In this document: positions 8,214 through 15,427 of the stretch, one piece after another | How the letters are laid out: every line of letters starts with the position of its first letter | Position numbering within the stretch: position 1 is the first letter of the stretch | The notes under the pieces: generated by a model | What the model saw: only the letters and a program-made list of their open reading frames with translations | Databases searched by the model: none | What the model was told of the DNA's origin: nothing | Translations under genes and position numbers: made by a program | From: Pseudomonadota bacterium | GTDB taxonomy: Bacteria; Pseudomonadota; Alphaproteobacteria; Rhizobiales; Hyphomicrobiaceae | Length of the DNA: 64,000 nt | Assembly: GCA_023423275.1 (NCBI GenBank) | Contig: JAFAFW010000065.1 | Coordinates: 8,177 to 72,176, forward strand | Direction: 5' to 3'

Positions 8214-9350
8214 TCACTGCTTGGACCGCGATTTGCTCCACTCCAGAAATTGACGAAACAGCCGTTCCTGCTCAGCTGCGTTGTTGGGCGCCGCGCGTGC
8301 GGCCTGCTGCCGGGCAAGAGACGGGTCGATACGAGCTGCGGCTTGCTGCGAGGCCGCTTTTTCAAGCCAGTCCTGCGCTGCCGGGAAGCGGTTCCAGCCC
8401 TTCAGATTGGCCGCGAGGTTGACTTCCTTCCATTTCGGATGGCGCGGCGGCTTCTGGAATTCGGCGAAGTTGTCGAATAGGGCATTGACGAAATTGTCGA
8501 CGCGGCGATAGCGATCCGTGTTGCGCGGCCAGTTGTAGACTGCAAGCACCGCGCCGACCGCGATGGTGTCGACGCTCTGACCTTCGGGAATGAGGCTTGG
8601 ATAGTCAGCGCTGGTCAGGTTGGCAGGCAGATAGCTCGCGTCCTCCAGGGCTTCGGTGTACGGCATCGGCAGGATCTTGAGGTCAGGATCCTTCGGCAGC
8701 CTGGCCAGTGCGGTGGCGGGCTTGCCTGCAATGAAGACCGTCGCGGCGATTTCACCGGACTTCACCTTCACGAGCGCGTCGGCCTGGCCCATGTTGACCT
8801 TCTCGGCATTGACGCCGAGGATGTCGAAGACGATTTTCGTCGAGAGTTCCGTTCCGCTGCCGGCGTCGCTGAAGTTGACCTTCTTGCCGTCGAGGTCCTT
8901 CAGAGAGTTGATCCCCGGCCCGGCAACGATATGCATTTCCTCGTTATAGAGCTTGGTGATGTAGACGAGCCGTTGCTCGATATTCACGCCGAGTTCGCGC
9001 GTCTTTTTCAGAAGCGTGAGCGTATCCGACTGCACGATACCCATGTCGACGCCGCGCAGATGCAGGATGTCGCGCACGTTCTGCAGGCTGCCTTTGCCGG
9101 CGATGGCGAGCACGCGCAGATCGTCGCCGCTGTCGAGCACGGCTGCCATGTCGTAAGCGATCGTGAGATAGGTACCGGCCGGCGTCCCGGACACGATTGT
9201 GACCGTATTCTGGTTGGCACGCTCAATGATGTCGGCGTCTGCCAGGGGACGTTTGGGGGCTTGCGCAAAAACGCTCTGTGCGCTGCTCAGCACCCCCATC
9301 GCCGTGACGCAAGCGATTAAAAGTGCCGAACGCAAACAACGGGCAGACAC
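8214..9350 (-). CDS. TAXI-type TRAP transporter solute receptor (orphan)
   Basis: Periplasmic substrate-binding protein of the TAXI family. Signal peptide (SALLIACVTAMGVLSSAQSVFAQ), then the family core TVTIVSGTPAGTYLTIAYDMA, DMGIVQSDTL and HIVAGPGINSLKDLDGKKVNFS. GTG at 9350 is preferred (GAGGGG nine bases upstream, normal signal peptide); an ATG at 9398 would add 16 residues with no ribosome site. The C-terminus has an extra Ala/Gln-rich helical tail (about residues 310-378). No TRAP membrane subunit lies nearby, so the partner permease is elsewhere or absent. About 378 residues. Confidence 0.88.
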   Translation of the reverse strand: MSARCLRSALLIACVTAMGVLSSAQSVFAQAPKRPLADADIIERANQNTVTIVSGTPAGTYLTIAYDMAAVLDSGDDLRVLAIAGKGSLQNVRDILHLRGVDMGIVQSDTLTLLKKTRELGVNIEQRLVYITKLYNEEMHIVAGPGINSLKDLDGKKVNFSDAGSGTELSTKIVFDILGVNAEKVNMGQADALVKVKSGEIAATVFIAGKPATALARLPKDPDLKILPMPYTEALEDASYLPANLTSADYPSLIPEGQSVDTIAVGAVLAVYNWPRNTDRYRRVDNFVNALFDNFAEFQKPPRHPKWKEVNLAANLKGWNRFPAAQDWLEKAASQQAAARIDPSLARQQAARAAPNNAAEQERLFRQFLEWSKSRSKQ

Positions 9351-9548
9351 GATGGCTTTCCCCTCTCGATATCGGCGGCGAACAGCGCTTGAACTCATGA
9401 TCGTCGCGAGTATCAGGCTACCATCGCATCCGCCAGCTTCAACATGAAACGGATTGATCGCTGAGCCTCAGCAGAAAATAGTGCCAATTCGAAGGCGCAC
9501 ATGCCTTCAATCTGTGCGTTGTGTCCTAATGCGGGACAACCGGACGGC

Positions 9549-9577
9549 TTGACAGAGAGCCCGGAGTTGTTTGCAAC
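9549..9577 (+). promoter_or_regulatory. Candidate sigma-70 promoter of thrS
   Basis: Perfect -35 hexamer TTGACA (9549-9554), 17-base spacer, and TGCAAC as a weak -10 (9572-9577), 94 bases before the thrS start. Judged by eye only. Confidence 0.4.
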
Positions 9578-9670
9578 AGCGCCGGTCCCTCGGCGACGCA
9601 CAAGTCCCTCGACGGGCCGCATCATCTTACCTGCGCGGTATGCAGTGAGTGAGAAACAAGGAGAATGACG

Positions 9671-11641
9671 ATGGCCGAGATCACCCTGACTTTTCCCGAT
9701 GGCGCGAAACGTTCGTATCCGAAGGGGACGACGGGCAAGGCTCTGGCCGAAGGCATCTCCAAGTCGCTGGCCAAGAAAGCGGTCGCGCTGAGCCTGAACG
9801 GCGAACTCGCCGATCTCGCCGATCCCATCGAGGCGGATGCGGACATCAAGATCATCACCCGTACCGATCCGGAAGCGCTGGAGCTGATCCGGCACGATGC
9901 TGCGCACGTGCTGGCCGAGGCTGTTCAAGAGCTGTTTCCCGGCACCCAGGTCACCATCGGTCCGGTGATCGAGAACGGCTTCTATTACGATTTCCATCGC
10001 CAGGCGCCGTTTCATCCCGACGATCTGCCGAAGATCGAAGCGCGGATGCACGAGATCATCAAGCGCGACAAGCCGTTCAAGAAGGAGGTCTGGGGCCGCG
10101 ACAAGGCAAAAGACTTTTTCAAGAACAAGGGCGAATACTTCAAGGTCGAACTGGTGGATGCCATTCCGGCCGATCAAGACGTGAAAATGTATAGCCAAGG
10201 GGAGTGGATGGACCTGTGCCGCGGGCCGCACATGACCTCCACGGGCCAGATCGGCAAGGCGTTCAAGCTGCAGAAGATCGCGGGCTCGTACTGGCGCGGT
10301 GACAGCACCAAGCCGCAGCTGCAGCGGATCTACGGCACCGCGTGGATCACGGAGCAGGATCTTGCGGCCTATCTCAAGCAGCTCGAGGAAGCCGAAAAGC
10401 GCGACCACCGGCGTCTGGGCCGCGAGATGGACCTGTTCCACTTCCAGGAGGAAGGGCCGGGCGTCGTCTTCTGGCATCCGAAGGGCTGGACGCTGTTCCA
10501 GTCGCTTATGAACTACATGCGCCGCCGCCAGAATGCGGCCGGCTATCGCGAGGTGAACGCACCCCAGATTCTCGACAAGGCTCTATGGGAGACCTCCGGG
10601 CACTGGGAGACCTTCCGCGAGAACATGTTCACGACAGAGACCGAAGACGGCCGCGAATTCGCGATCAAGCCGATGAACTGTCCCGGTCACATTCAGATCT
10701 TCAAGCATGGGCTGCGGTCGTATCGCGAGCTGCCCTACCGGGTGGCCGAGTTTGGCTGCGTGCACCGCTACGAGCCGTCGGGCGCGCTACATGGCCTGAT
10801 GCGCGTGCGTGGCTTTACACAGGACGACGCGCACGTCTTCTGCAGCGAGGAGCAGATCGCCGACGAGTGCCTGAAGATCAACGACCTCATCATGTCGATC
10901 TACCGCGACTTCGGCTTCGAGGATGTGGTGGTCAAGCTCTCGACGCGTCCGGAGAAGCGCGTTGGCTCTGACGACCTCTGGGATCACGCCGAAGCGGCGA
11001 TGACCGACGTGCTGAAGCAGATTGCGGAGAAATCCGGCGGCAAGGTGAAAACCGGCATCAACCCGGGCGAGGGCGCGTTCTACGGGCCGAAGTTCGAGTA
11101 CGTGCTGCGCGACGCCATCGGCCGCGATTGGCAGTGCGGCACCACGCAGGTCGACTTCAATCTGCCGGGCCGGTTCGGCGCGTTCTACATCGACGCAGAC
11201 GGCGCTCGGAAGACGCCCGTCATGATCCATCGCGCGATCTTCGGTTCGCTGGAGCGCTTCCTCGGCATCCTGCTGGAGAACTATGCCGGGCATCTGCCAT
11301 TGTGGCTCGCGCCACTGCAGGTGATGGTGTGTACCATCGTGTCCGAGGCCGACGAGTATGCGTTGGATGTGGTGAAGGAGCTGCAGGCACTGGGCTTGCG
11401 CGCCGAAGCCGACTTGCGCAATGAGAAGATCAATTACAAAGTTCGCGAGCACTCGCTGACCAAGGTGCCGGTGATGCTGGTGGTCGGCAAGCGCGAGGCC
11501 GAGGAGCGCACCGTCTCGATGCGCCGTCTCGGCAGCCAGGAGAGCAAGGTGATGACGCTGTCGGATGCGCTGGGCACGCTGACCGCTGAAGCCGCGCCGC
11601 CGGATGTGGTCTCCAAGACGCGTGGGGCCAACGCTGCATGA
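9671..11641 (+). CDS. thrS: Threonine--tRNA ligase
   Basis: 656-residue class II synthetase charging tRNA-Thr. Domains in order: TGS (about 1-62), the editing/SAD domain with HDAAHVLAEAVQELFPGTQ, the catalytic core (about 240-530) with the motif NCPGHIQIFK and a class II motif 3 near RAIFGSLERFLGILLENYAG, and the C-terminal anticodon-binding domain. The second ATG at 9671 is chosen over 9665 because AAGGAG ends seven bases before it but only one base before the first. The last codons overlap the isochorismatase-like gene (ATGA). Confidence 0.98.
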   Translation: MAEITLTFPDGAKRSYPKGTTGKALAEGISKSLAKKAVALSLNGELADLADPIEADADIKIITRTDPEALELIRHDAAHVLAEAVQELFPGTQVTIGPVIENGFYYDFHRQAPFHPDDLPKIEARMHEIIKRDKPFKKEVWGRDKAKDFFKNKGEYFKVELVDAIPADQDVKMYSQGEWMDLCRGPHMTSTGQIGKAFKLQKIAGSYWRGDSTKPQLQRIYGTAWITEQDLAAYLKQLEEAEKRDHRRLGREMDLFHFQEEGPGVVFWHPKGWTLFQSLMNYMRRRQNAAGYREVNAPQILDKALWETSGHWETFRENMFTTETEDGREFAIKPMNCPGHIQIFKHGLRSYRELPYRVAEFGCVHRYEPSGALHGLMRVRGFTQDDAHVFCSEEQIADECLKINDLIMSIYRDFGFEDVVVKLSTRPEKRVGSDDLWDHAEAAMTDVLKQIAEKSGGKVKTGINPGEGAFYGPKFEYVLRDAIGRDWQCGTTQVDFNLPGRFGAFYIDADGARKTPVMIHRAIFGSLERFLGILLENYAGHLPLWLAPLQVMVCTIVSEADEYALDVVKELQALGLRAEADLRNEKINYKVREHSLTKVPVMLVVGKREAEERTVSMRRLGSQESKVMTLSDALGTLTAEAAPPDVVSKTRGANAA

Positions 11642-12222
11642 ACCCGCCCGTCCTTCTGCTGATCGATTACCAGAAAGGATTCGACGAGATTGCGGTGCGT
11701 GTTCGCCGCAACAATCTCGAAGCCGAGGGGCGGGGCTTGAGCCTGATCGAGTTCTGGCGTGAGAAGCGCTGGCCGATCATTCATGTGCGTCACGACTCGA
11801 CGCGCAGCGATAGTCCGTTCCGGCCGGGCGTGTTCGGCAACCAGGCGATGAACTTCGCCGCCGAGCAGCCCGGTGAGCCGGTCGTGCGCAAGATCGCCAA
11901 CAATGGGTTCGTCGGTACGGATCTGGCGGATCGTCTGCGCGCGCTCGATGCGCCGCAGATTGTGGTCGCCGGCGCATCGACCGATCACTGCGTCACGACG
12001 ACGGTGCGCGGCGGCAGCGATCTCGGCTTCCCGATGACGCTGGCTGCCGATGCCTGCTTCACGTTCGATCGTCCGCTGCCGGACGGGACGGTGGTTCCGG
12101 CCGAGACGGTGCACAATGCGCATATCGCCAGCCTAGATAGCGAGTTCGCGCGGATTGCAAGCGCGGCGGAGATCGTGGCGGAGTTCAGCGGTGATGCGGA
12201 CGCCACAACCTCCTCCCCCTGA
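11638..12222 (+). CDS. Isochorismatase-family cysteine hydrolase
   Basis: 194 residues with the cysteine hydrolase triad: Asp10 in LLIDYQK, Lys in VVRKIANN, and the nucleophile Cys in ASTDHCVTTTVRG. This family hydrolyses amides such as nicotinamide, N-carbamoyl compounds or related small substrates; which one is not visible. It overlaps thrS by four bases (ATGA) and is probably translationally coupled, although no metabolic link to ThrS is obvious. Followed by a long inverted repeat. Confidence 0.88.
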   Translation: MNPPVLLLIDYQKGFDEIAVRVRRNNLEAEGRGLSLIEFWREKRWPIIHVRHDSTRSDSPFRPGVFGNQAMNFAAEQPGEPVVRKIANNGFVGTDLADRLRALDAPQIVVAGASTDHCVTTTVRGGSDLGFPMTLAADACFTFDRPLPDGTVVPAETVHNAHIASLDSEFARIASAAEIVAEFSGDADATTSSP

Positions 12223-12238
12223 TTGATGAGCCCATATT

Positions 12239-12380
12239 TGTCATCCCGGCCGGAGCGCGTCAGCGCGGAGAGCCGGGACCCAGGGCCGTGGGTACAGCCG
12301 TGAAAACTGGTGTCTTCGACGTGCTTCCGCTGGGTCCCGGCTTGCGCTTCGGCTAACGCCTCCGCTTGCCGGGATGACAG
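12239..12380. repeat. Nested long inverted repeat between convergent genes
   Basis: The outer 12-bp arms TGTCATCCCGGC (12239-12250) and GCCGGGATGACA (12368-12379) are perfectly complementary. An inner pair GCCGGGACCCAG (12272-12283) / CTGGGTCCCGGC (12330-12341) is also perfect. The element fills nearly the whole gap between two converging genes and ends in TTTTT on the plus strand, so it may double as a bidirectional terminator. It has the look of dispersed intergenic palindromes of alphaproteobacterial genomes; no second copy was noticed in this window. Confidence 0.75.
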
Positions 12381-12395
12381 TTTTTGGGCCTGATT

Positions 12396-12725
12396 TCAGT
12401 GCGGCATGGTCTGGGAATACATGTTGATCACGACCACCCCCGCAACGATCAACGTCAGACCGATCACCGCTGGCAGGTCGAGGCTCTGACGGAACCATAC
12501 GAAGCCGATCACCGATATCAGCACGATGCCGACGCCGCTCCAGATGGCATAAGCGACGCCCATTGGTATGGTCTTCAAGGTCAGCGACAGGAAATAGAAC
12601 GCGGTCGCGTATCCCGCCGTCGTCATCACGGTGGCGACGGGACGCGTGAAGCCGTCGGAAGCCTTCAGTGCCGATGTTGCGATGACTTCCGCGACGATGG
12701 CGATGCCGAGATAGACGAAGCTCAC
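12396..12725 (-). CDS. Small multidrug resistance (SMR) transporter, EmrE/SugE-like
   Basis: 109 residues with four membrane segments, exactly the SMR family size. The essential membrane Glu is at position 13 (GIAIVAEVIATSALK), and the TM3-4 motifs AYAIWSGVGIVLI and IGLTLIVAGVVVIN are typical of EmrE-like proton-coupled cation exporters. The GTG at 12725 gives the family N-terminus; the upstream extension in frame lies over queF and looks spurious. It follows queF by 16 bases on the same strand. Substrate not predictable. Confidence 0.92.
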   Translation of the reverse strand: MSFVYLGIAIVAEVIATSALKASDGFTRPVATVMTTAGYATAFYFLSLTLKTIPMGVAYAIWSGVGIVLISVIGFVWFRQSLDLPAVIGLTLIVAGVVVINMYSQTMPH

Positions 12726-12741
12726 GGCTGATCCTTTGCTG

Positions 12742-13203
12742 TTAGCCACGCCCGCGGTAAGGCGGCACGCCTTGTTCTGGCAGCCAGACATTCGGTGGGA
12801 GAGTTCCGGTCTGCCAGAACACGTCGATCGGAATGCCGCCACGCGGATACCAGTAACCGCCGATGCGCAAGAACTGCGGTTGAAGGAGATCCACCAGCCG
12901 CTTGCCGATAGCCACCGTGCAGTCCTCGTGGAATGCGCCGTGATTGCGGAACGCGGCCAGGTAGAGCTTCAGCGACTTGGACTCCACCAGCCAATCCTTC
13001 GGCACATAGTCGATGACCAGGTGCGCGAAATCCGGCTGGCCGGTGACAGGGCACAGGGAGGTGAACTCGGGCACCGCGAACCGCGCGACGTAGGCGGTGT
13101 CCGGATGCGGATTGGGGACGCGCTCGAGCTCGGCGGCTTCCGGGCTCTCGGGCAAACCGACAGGGCGGCCGAGTTGCGTCAGGTCTTTGGGATCGCCGGT
13201 CAT
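12742..13203 (-). CDS. queF: NADPH-dependent 7-cyano-7-deazaguanine reductase (preQ0 reductase)
   Basis: 153-residue type I QueF. Reduces preQ0 to preQ1 in queuosine synthesis. The nucleophilic Cys sits in FTSLCPVTGQPDF, followed by the QueF motif ESKSLKLYLAAFRNHGAFHEDC. The ATG at 13203 yields the normal length. It lies 8 bases after the precursor transporter gene and close to queC, so it is part of a queuosine block on the minus strand. Confidence 0.96.
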   Translation of the reverse strand: MTGDPKDLTQLGRPVGLPESPEAAELERVPNPHPDTAYVARFAVPEFTSLCPVTGQPDFAHLVIDYVPKDWLVESKSLKLYLAAFRNHGAFHEDCTVAIGKRLVDLLQPQFLRIGGYWYPRGGIPIDVFWQTGTLPPNVWLPEQGVPPYRGRG

Positions 13204-13211
13204 GGTTACCT

Positions 13212-13781
13212 TTACGCCGGGAGTAGCCCGAGCCGCGCATCGCGGCGGCGCAGCCAAGCAATGAAGGGAAACGCGAGCAGAACCATCCACGCTTTTCCAA
13301 CGACCTGGCCGACCAGATAGTCGAGGCTGCCGAATGCTAGGTACAGGAACACGGCACTGTCGACCACCAGTCCGACCATGCTACTGGCGACAACGGCCAG
13401 GACCAGGCGGCGGCGTTGCAACGGCGTATAGACGGCAAGATCGGCAAATTCGGAGAGCAGGAAAGCAACGCCTGATGCGACGACCAGGGCGGGTGGCGCG
13501 ATGAACGCAGACAGCGCCGCGCCTGCGAGTACCGCAGCCGCCGACCACTCCAGACCGAGACGCCGCTGAACGAGGTCACGCAGGACGAGGGCGAGCCCGA
13601 TCATGAGGACACCGCTCGGTGCCATCAGGCCGGGGGCCACGGGAATGAGGCAGGGACCGTGAGGCACGCATGTCGTGCCGGCGTTGTCGATCAGCCAGTT
13701 GGCGGCCGGGATACACAACCCGAATGCGACCAGGAAGAGGAACCCTTCCCGCCGGCGACGGCTCTCCAACGTCTCATTCAT
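13212..13781 (-). CDS. VUT-family membrane protein, likely queuosine precursor transporter
   Basis: 189-residue protein with about five to six hydrophobic segments, matching the VUT/YhhQ family (motifs GVLMIGLALVLRDLVQRRLG, SEFADLAVYTPLQRRR, VGKAWMVLLAFPF). Family members import preQ0/preQ1 or related deazaguanines. Its position 8 bases upstream of queF supports this role. ATG at 13781 with AGAGG nine bases upstream. Inner membrane. Confidence 0.85.
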   Translation of the reverse strand: MNETLESRRRREGFLFLVAFGLCIPAANWLIDNAGTTCVPHGPCLIPVAPGLMAPSGVLMIGLALVLRDLVQRRLGLEWSAAAVLAGAALSAFIAPPALVVASGVAFLLSEFADLAVYTPLQRRRLVLAVVASSMVGLVVDSAVFLYLAFGSLDYLVGQVVGKAWMVLLAFPFIAWLRRRDARLGLLPA

Positions 13782-13849
13782 CCCATAAACCTCTTCGGCG
13801 GCCTCGCGGGGCCAACGCTATAAGAGCCCGTGTCACCTACGGAGCGGAT

Positions 13850-13878
13850 TTGTCAAGGTTTCGCAGGTGCGAAATATG
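13850..13878 (+). promoter_or_regulatory. Operator-like palindrome within a candidate promoter
   Basis: TTTCGCA-GG-TGCGAAA (13859-13874) is a perfect 7-bp inverted repeat. It lies between TTGTCA (13850-13855) and AATATG (13873-13878), which are 17 bases apart like -35 and -10 boxes on the plus strand. The nearest minus-strand gene is the queuosine-precursor transporter starting at 13781; to the right is only a 28-codon frame. A repressor site is inferred from symmetry alone. Confidence 0.4.
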
Positions 13879-13915
13879 CGACACTTGCGTCTGGCGCGAG
13901 GGAACGCTCCGGCGA

Positions 13916-14002
13916 ATGCTCAAGATCATGCAGTTTTCAGCGCCGATCCTTGAGACGACCATTCCGTTGGCCTCCGAGAAGCCGAAGCCGGCCGCTCAGT
14001 AG
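13916..14002 (+). CDS. Possible 28-residue peptide
   Basis: Short frame MLKIMQFSAPILETTIPLAS... downstream of the palindromic promoter-like site at 13850-13878. It ends inside the last codons of the convergent conserved hypothetical gene. GAGGGA lies 12 bases upstream, which is a poor distance. No similarity recognised; coding is doubtful. Confidence 0.2.
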   Translation: MLKIMQFSAPILETTIPLASEKPKPAAQ

Positions 14003-14241
14003 GTCAGCGACGCCTTGATCGACTGCAGTTCTTGTCCGGGGTCAGAGTAGGCCTCATAGGAATGCATCGTGCGGCGATACCAGTAGCGGCTGTTGTCGGC
14101 GTCGCCTTCGATCTTGTGCAGGATGGCATGCAGCCAGCAGGCGTCGGCGTCGTTCTCGTCGGTCTGAGCGATCTTATGTGCGCCCTCCCAATCACCGGCG
14201 ATCGCCAGCTCTACGGCGCGGATCAGTTCCTGGCGGTCCAT
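13996..14241 (-). CDS. Conserved small hypothetical protein
   Basis: 81 residues, acidic, helical, with the pattern ELAIAGDWEGAHKIAQTDENDADACWLHAILHKIEGDADNSRYWYRR-like content. I recognise it only as a conserved uncharacterised type found in proteobacteria; the helix pairs resemble a TPR-like fold. It overlaps the end of queC by 19 bases on the same strand, so it is co-transcribed with queC. Function unknown. Confidence 0.7.
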   Translation of the reverse strand: MDRQELIRAVELAIAGDWEGAHKIAQTDENDADACWLHAILHKIEGDADNSRYWYRRTMHSYEAYSDPGQELQSIKASLTY

Positions 14242-14918
14242 TCATTCCATCCTTTTTCACGTAATTGGCAGGCCGGGCAGGTGCCGCAGCCGTAGCCCCA
14301 CGGGTGTCTGTGCGTCCGGTCGCCGAGATAGCAGGTGTGGGTCTGTTCCAGGATCAGATCAACCAGCTTTTGCCCGCCGAGATCGTGGGCAAGCTGCCAG
14401 GTCGCGGCCTTGTCGATGAACATCAGCGGGGTTTCGATGGCCAAGGGCTTGTCCAGCCCAAGACTGAGCGCACGGGCAAGGGCTTGCAGCGTATCGTTGC
14501 GGCAATCAGGATAGCCGGAGAAATCCGTCTCGCACATGCCGCCGACCAGCGTCGGAATGCCCCGCCGGTAGGCGAGTGCTGCCGCATAGGTAAAAAACAC
14601 GAGGTTGCGTCCGGGCACGAACGTCGACGGCAGGCCTGATGCGGTCATCTCGATGGCGGCGTCGCGGGTCAGGGCCGTATCGCTGATGGCCCCGAATTCC
14701 GCCAGATCCAGCGTGTGATCGTCGGCGAGTCTTTCGGTCCAGTCGGGAAAGCCCTCGCGAAACGCCTGCAGCACGTTGCGCCGTGCGATCATCTCGACTT
14801 CGTGACGCTGGCCGTAGGCGAAGCCGATCGTCTCCACGCGATCATAGCGCTGCAGCGCCCAGGTGAGGCATGTCGCGGAATCCTGCCCTCCCGAAAAGAG
14901 AACAAGTGCAGAGTTCAC
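14223..14918 (-). CDS. queC: 7-cyano-7-deazaguanine synthase
   Basis: 231 residues. ATP-dependent conversion of 7-carboxy-7-deazaguanine to preQ0. The PP-loop FSGGQDS is at the N-terminus, and the C-terminal zinc site is formed by Cys of TCYLGDR and of CGTCPACQLR. GTG start at 14918 with GGAG seven bases upstream. It directly follows a GFA-like gene and overlaps the next small gene. queD and queE are not in the window. Confidence 0.96.
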   Translation of the reverse strand: MNSALVLFSGGQDSATCLTWALQRYDRVETIGFAYGQRHEVEMIARRNVLQAFREGFPDWTERLADDHTLDLAEFGAISDTALTRDAAIEMTASGLPSTFVPGRNLVFFTYAAALAYRRGIPTLVGGMCETDFSGYPDCRNDTLQALARALSLGLDKPLAIETPLMFIDKAATWQLAHDLGGQKLVDLILEQTHTCYLGDRTHRHPWGYGCGTCPACQLREKGWNEWTARN

Positions 14919-15278
14919 CTAGCGGCTCCGTCCGTCGTATGGCGTGAGCGTCAGATTGCCGAGGTCCACGTCATCCAGGCAGCGGACATTGATGCCGACG
15001 CCGACATTTCCTTGTGCGTCGGTGCCGTGGCCGAACGAGGCTACCCCGCAAGTCCTGCAGAACAGATGCTGAATGCGTTTCGTGTTGAAACGATAGTCGG
15101 TCTGCTGGTCATCGCCGGACAGCAGTTTGAACGCGGGCAGATTGACGTACGTCCACAGAGCGCCGCGCTTTTGGCATAGCGAGCAATTGCAATCGAGAAC
15201 CGGGGTCAGGTCGGTCGTGACCTCAAAGCGGACGTTTCCGCAGTGACAACCGCCGGAGTAGGTCTGGGCTTCGGCCAT
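14919..15278 (-). CDS. GFA-family (Mss4-like) zinc protein
   Basis: 119 residues with the zinc-binding pattern of the glutathione-dependent formaldehyde-activating (GFA) fold: GGCHCGNVRFE, CNCSLCQKRGALW and LFCRTCGV. Most such proteins are of unknown function, and real formaldehyde-glutathione activity is not implied. The ATG at 15278 is chosen for the family N-terminus. Immediately upstream of queC; a second GFA-like gene is at 21663. Confidence 0.85.
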   Translation of the reverse strand: MAEAQTYSGGCHCGNVRFEVTTDLTPVLDCNCSLCQKRGALWTYVNLPAFKLLSGDDQQTDYRFNTKRIQHLFCRTCGVASFGHGTDAQGNVGVGINVRCLDDVDLGNLTLTPYDGRSR

Positions 15279-15427
15279 GTGCGTATTTCCCGATGTTGCG
15301 ATTGGCTCGCGATACAACCTTGATGCCGCAGGCGCAACCACCCCTTTGCCAATTGGCTGTCCTCGTTTAGAAGGCCGCGAGGCCGTCCACCGACCGCCGC
15401 TGCCCTGTGATCCATCCGGAGGATGCT

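Noticed and set aside
9399..9670. Small stem-loops in the thrS leader (GTTG-TTTG-CAAC and a GTTGT.../...ACAAC dyad) as a possible regulatory RNA
   Set aside because: Stems are short and imperfect and no T-box or threonine-codon leader peptide is visible; only the TTGACA promoter box is kept.
9413..10477. A 354-codon minus-strand frame covering the thrS upstream gap and the start of thrS
   Set aside because: Most of it is antisense to thrS, the composition is that of a shadow frame, and the non-overlapping part shows no domain or ribosome site.
13204..13211. A preQ1 riboswitch in front of the queF/transporter unit
   Set aside because: The gap to queF is 8 bases, and no aptamer-like pseudoknot was recognised upstream of the transporter gene.
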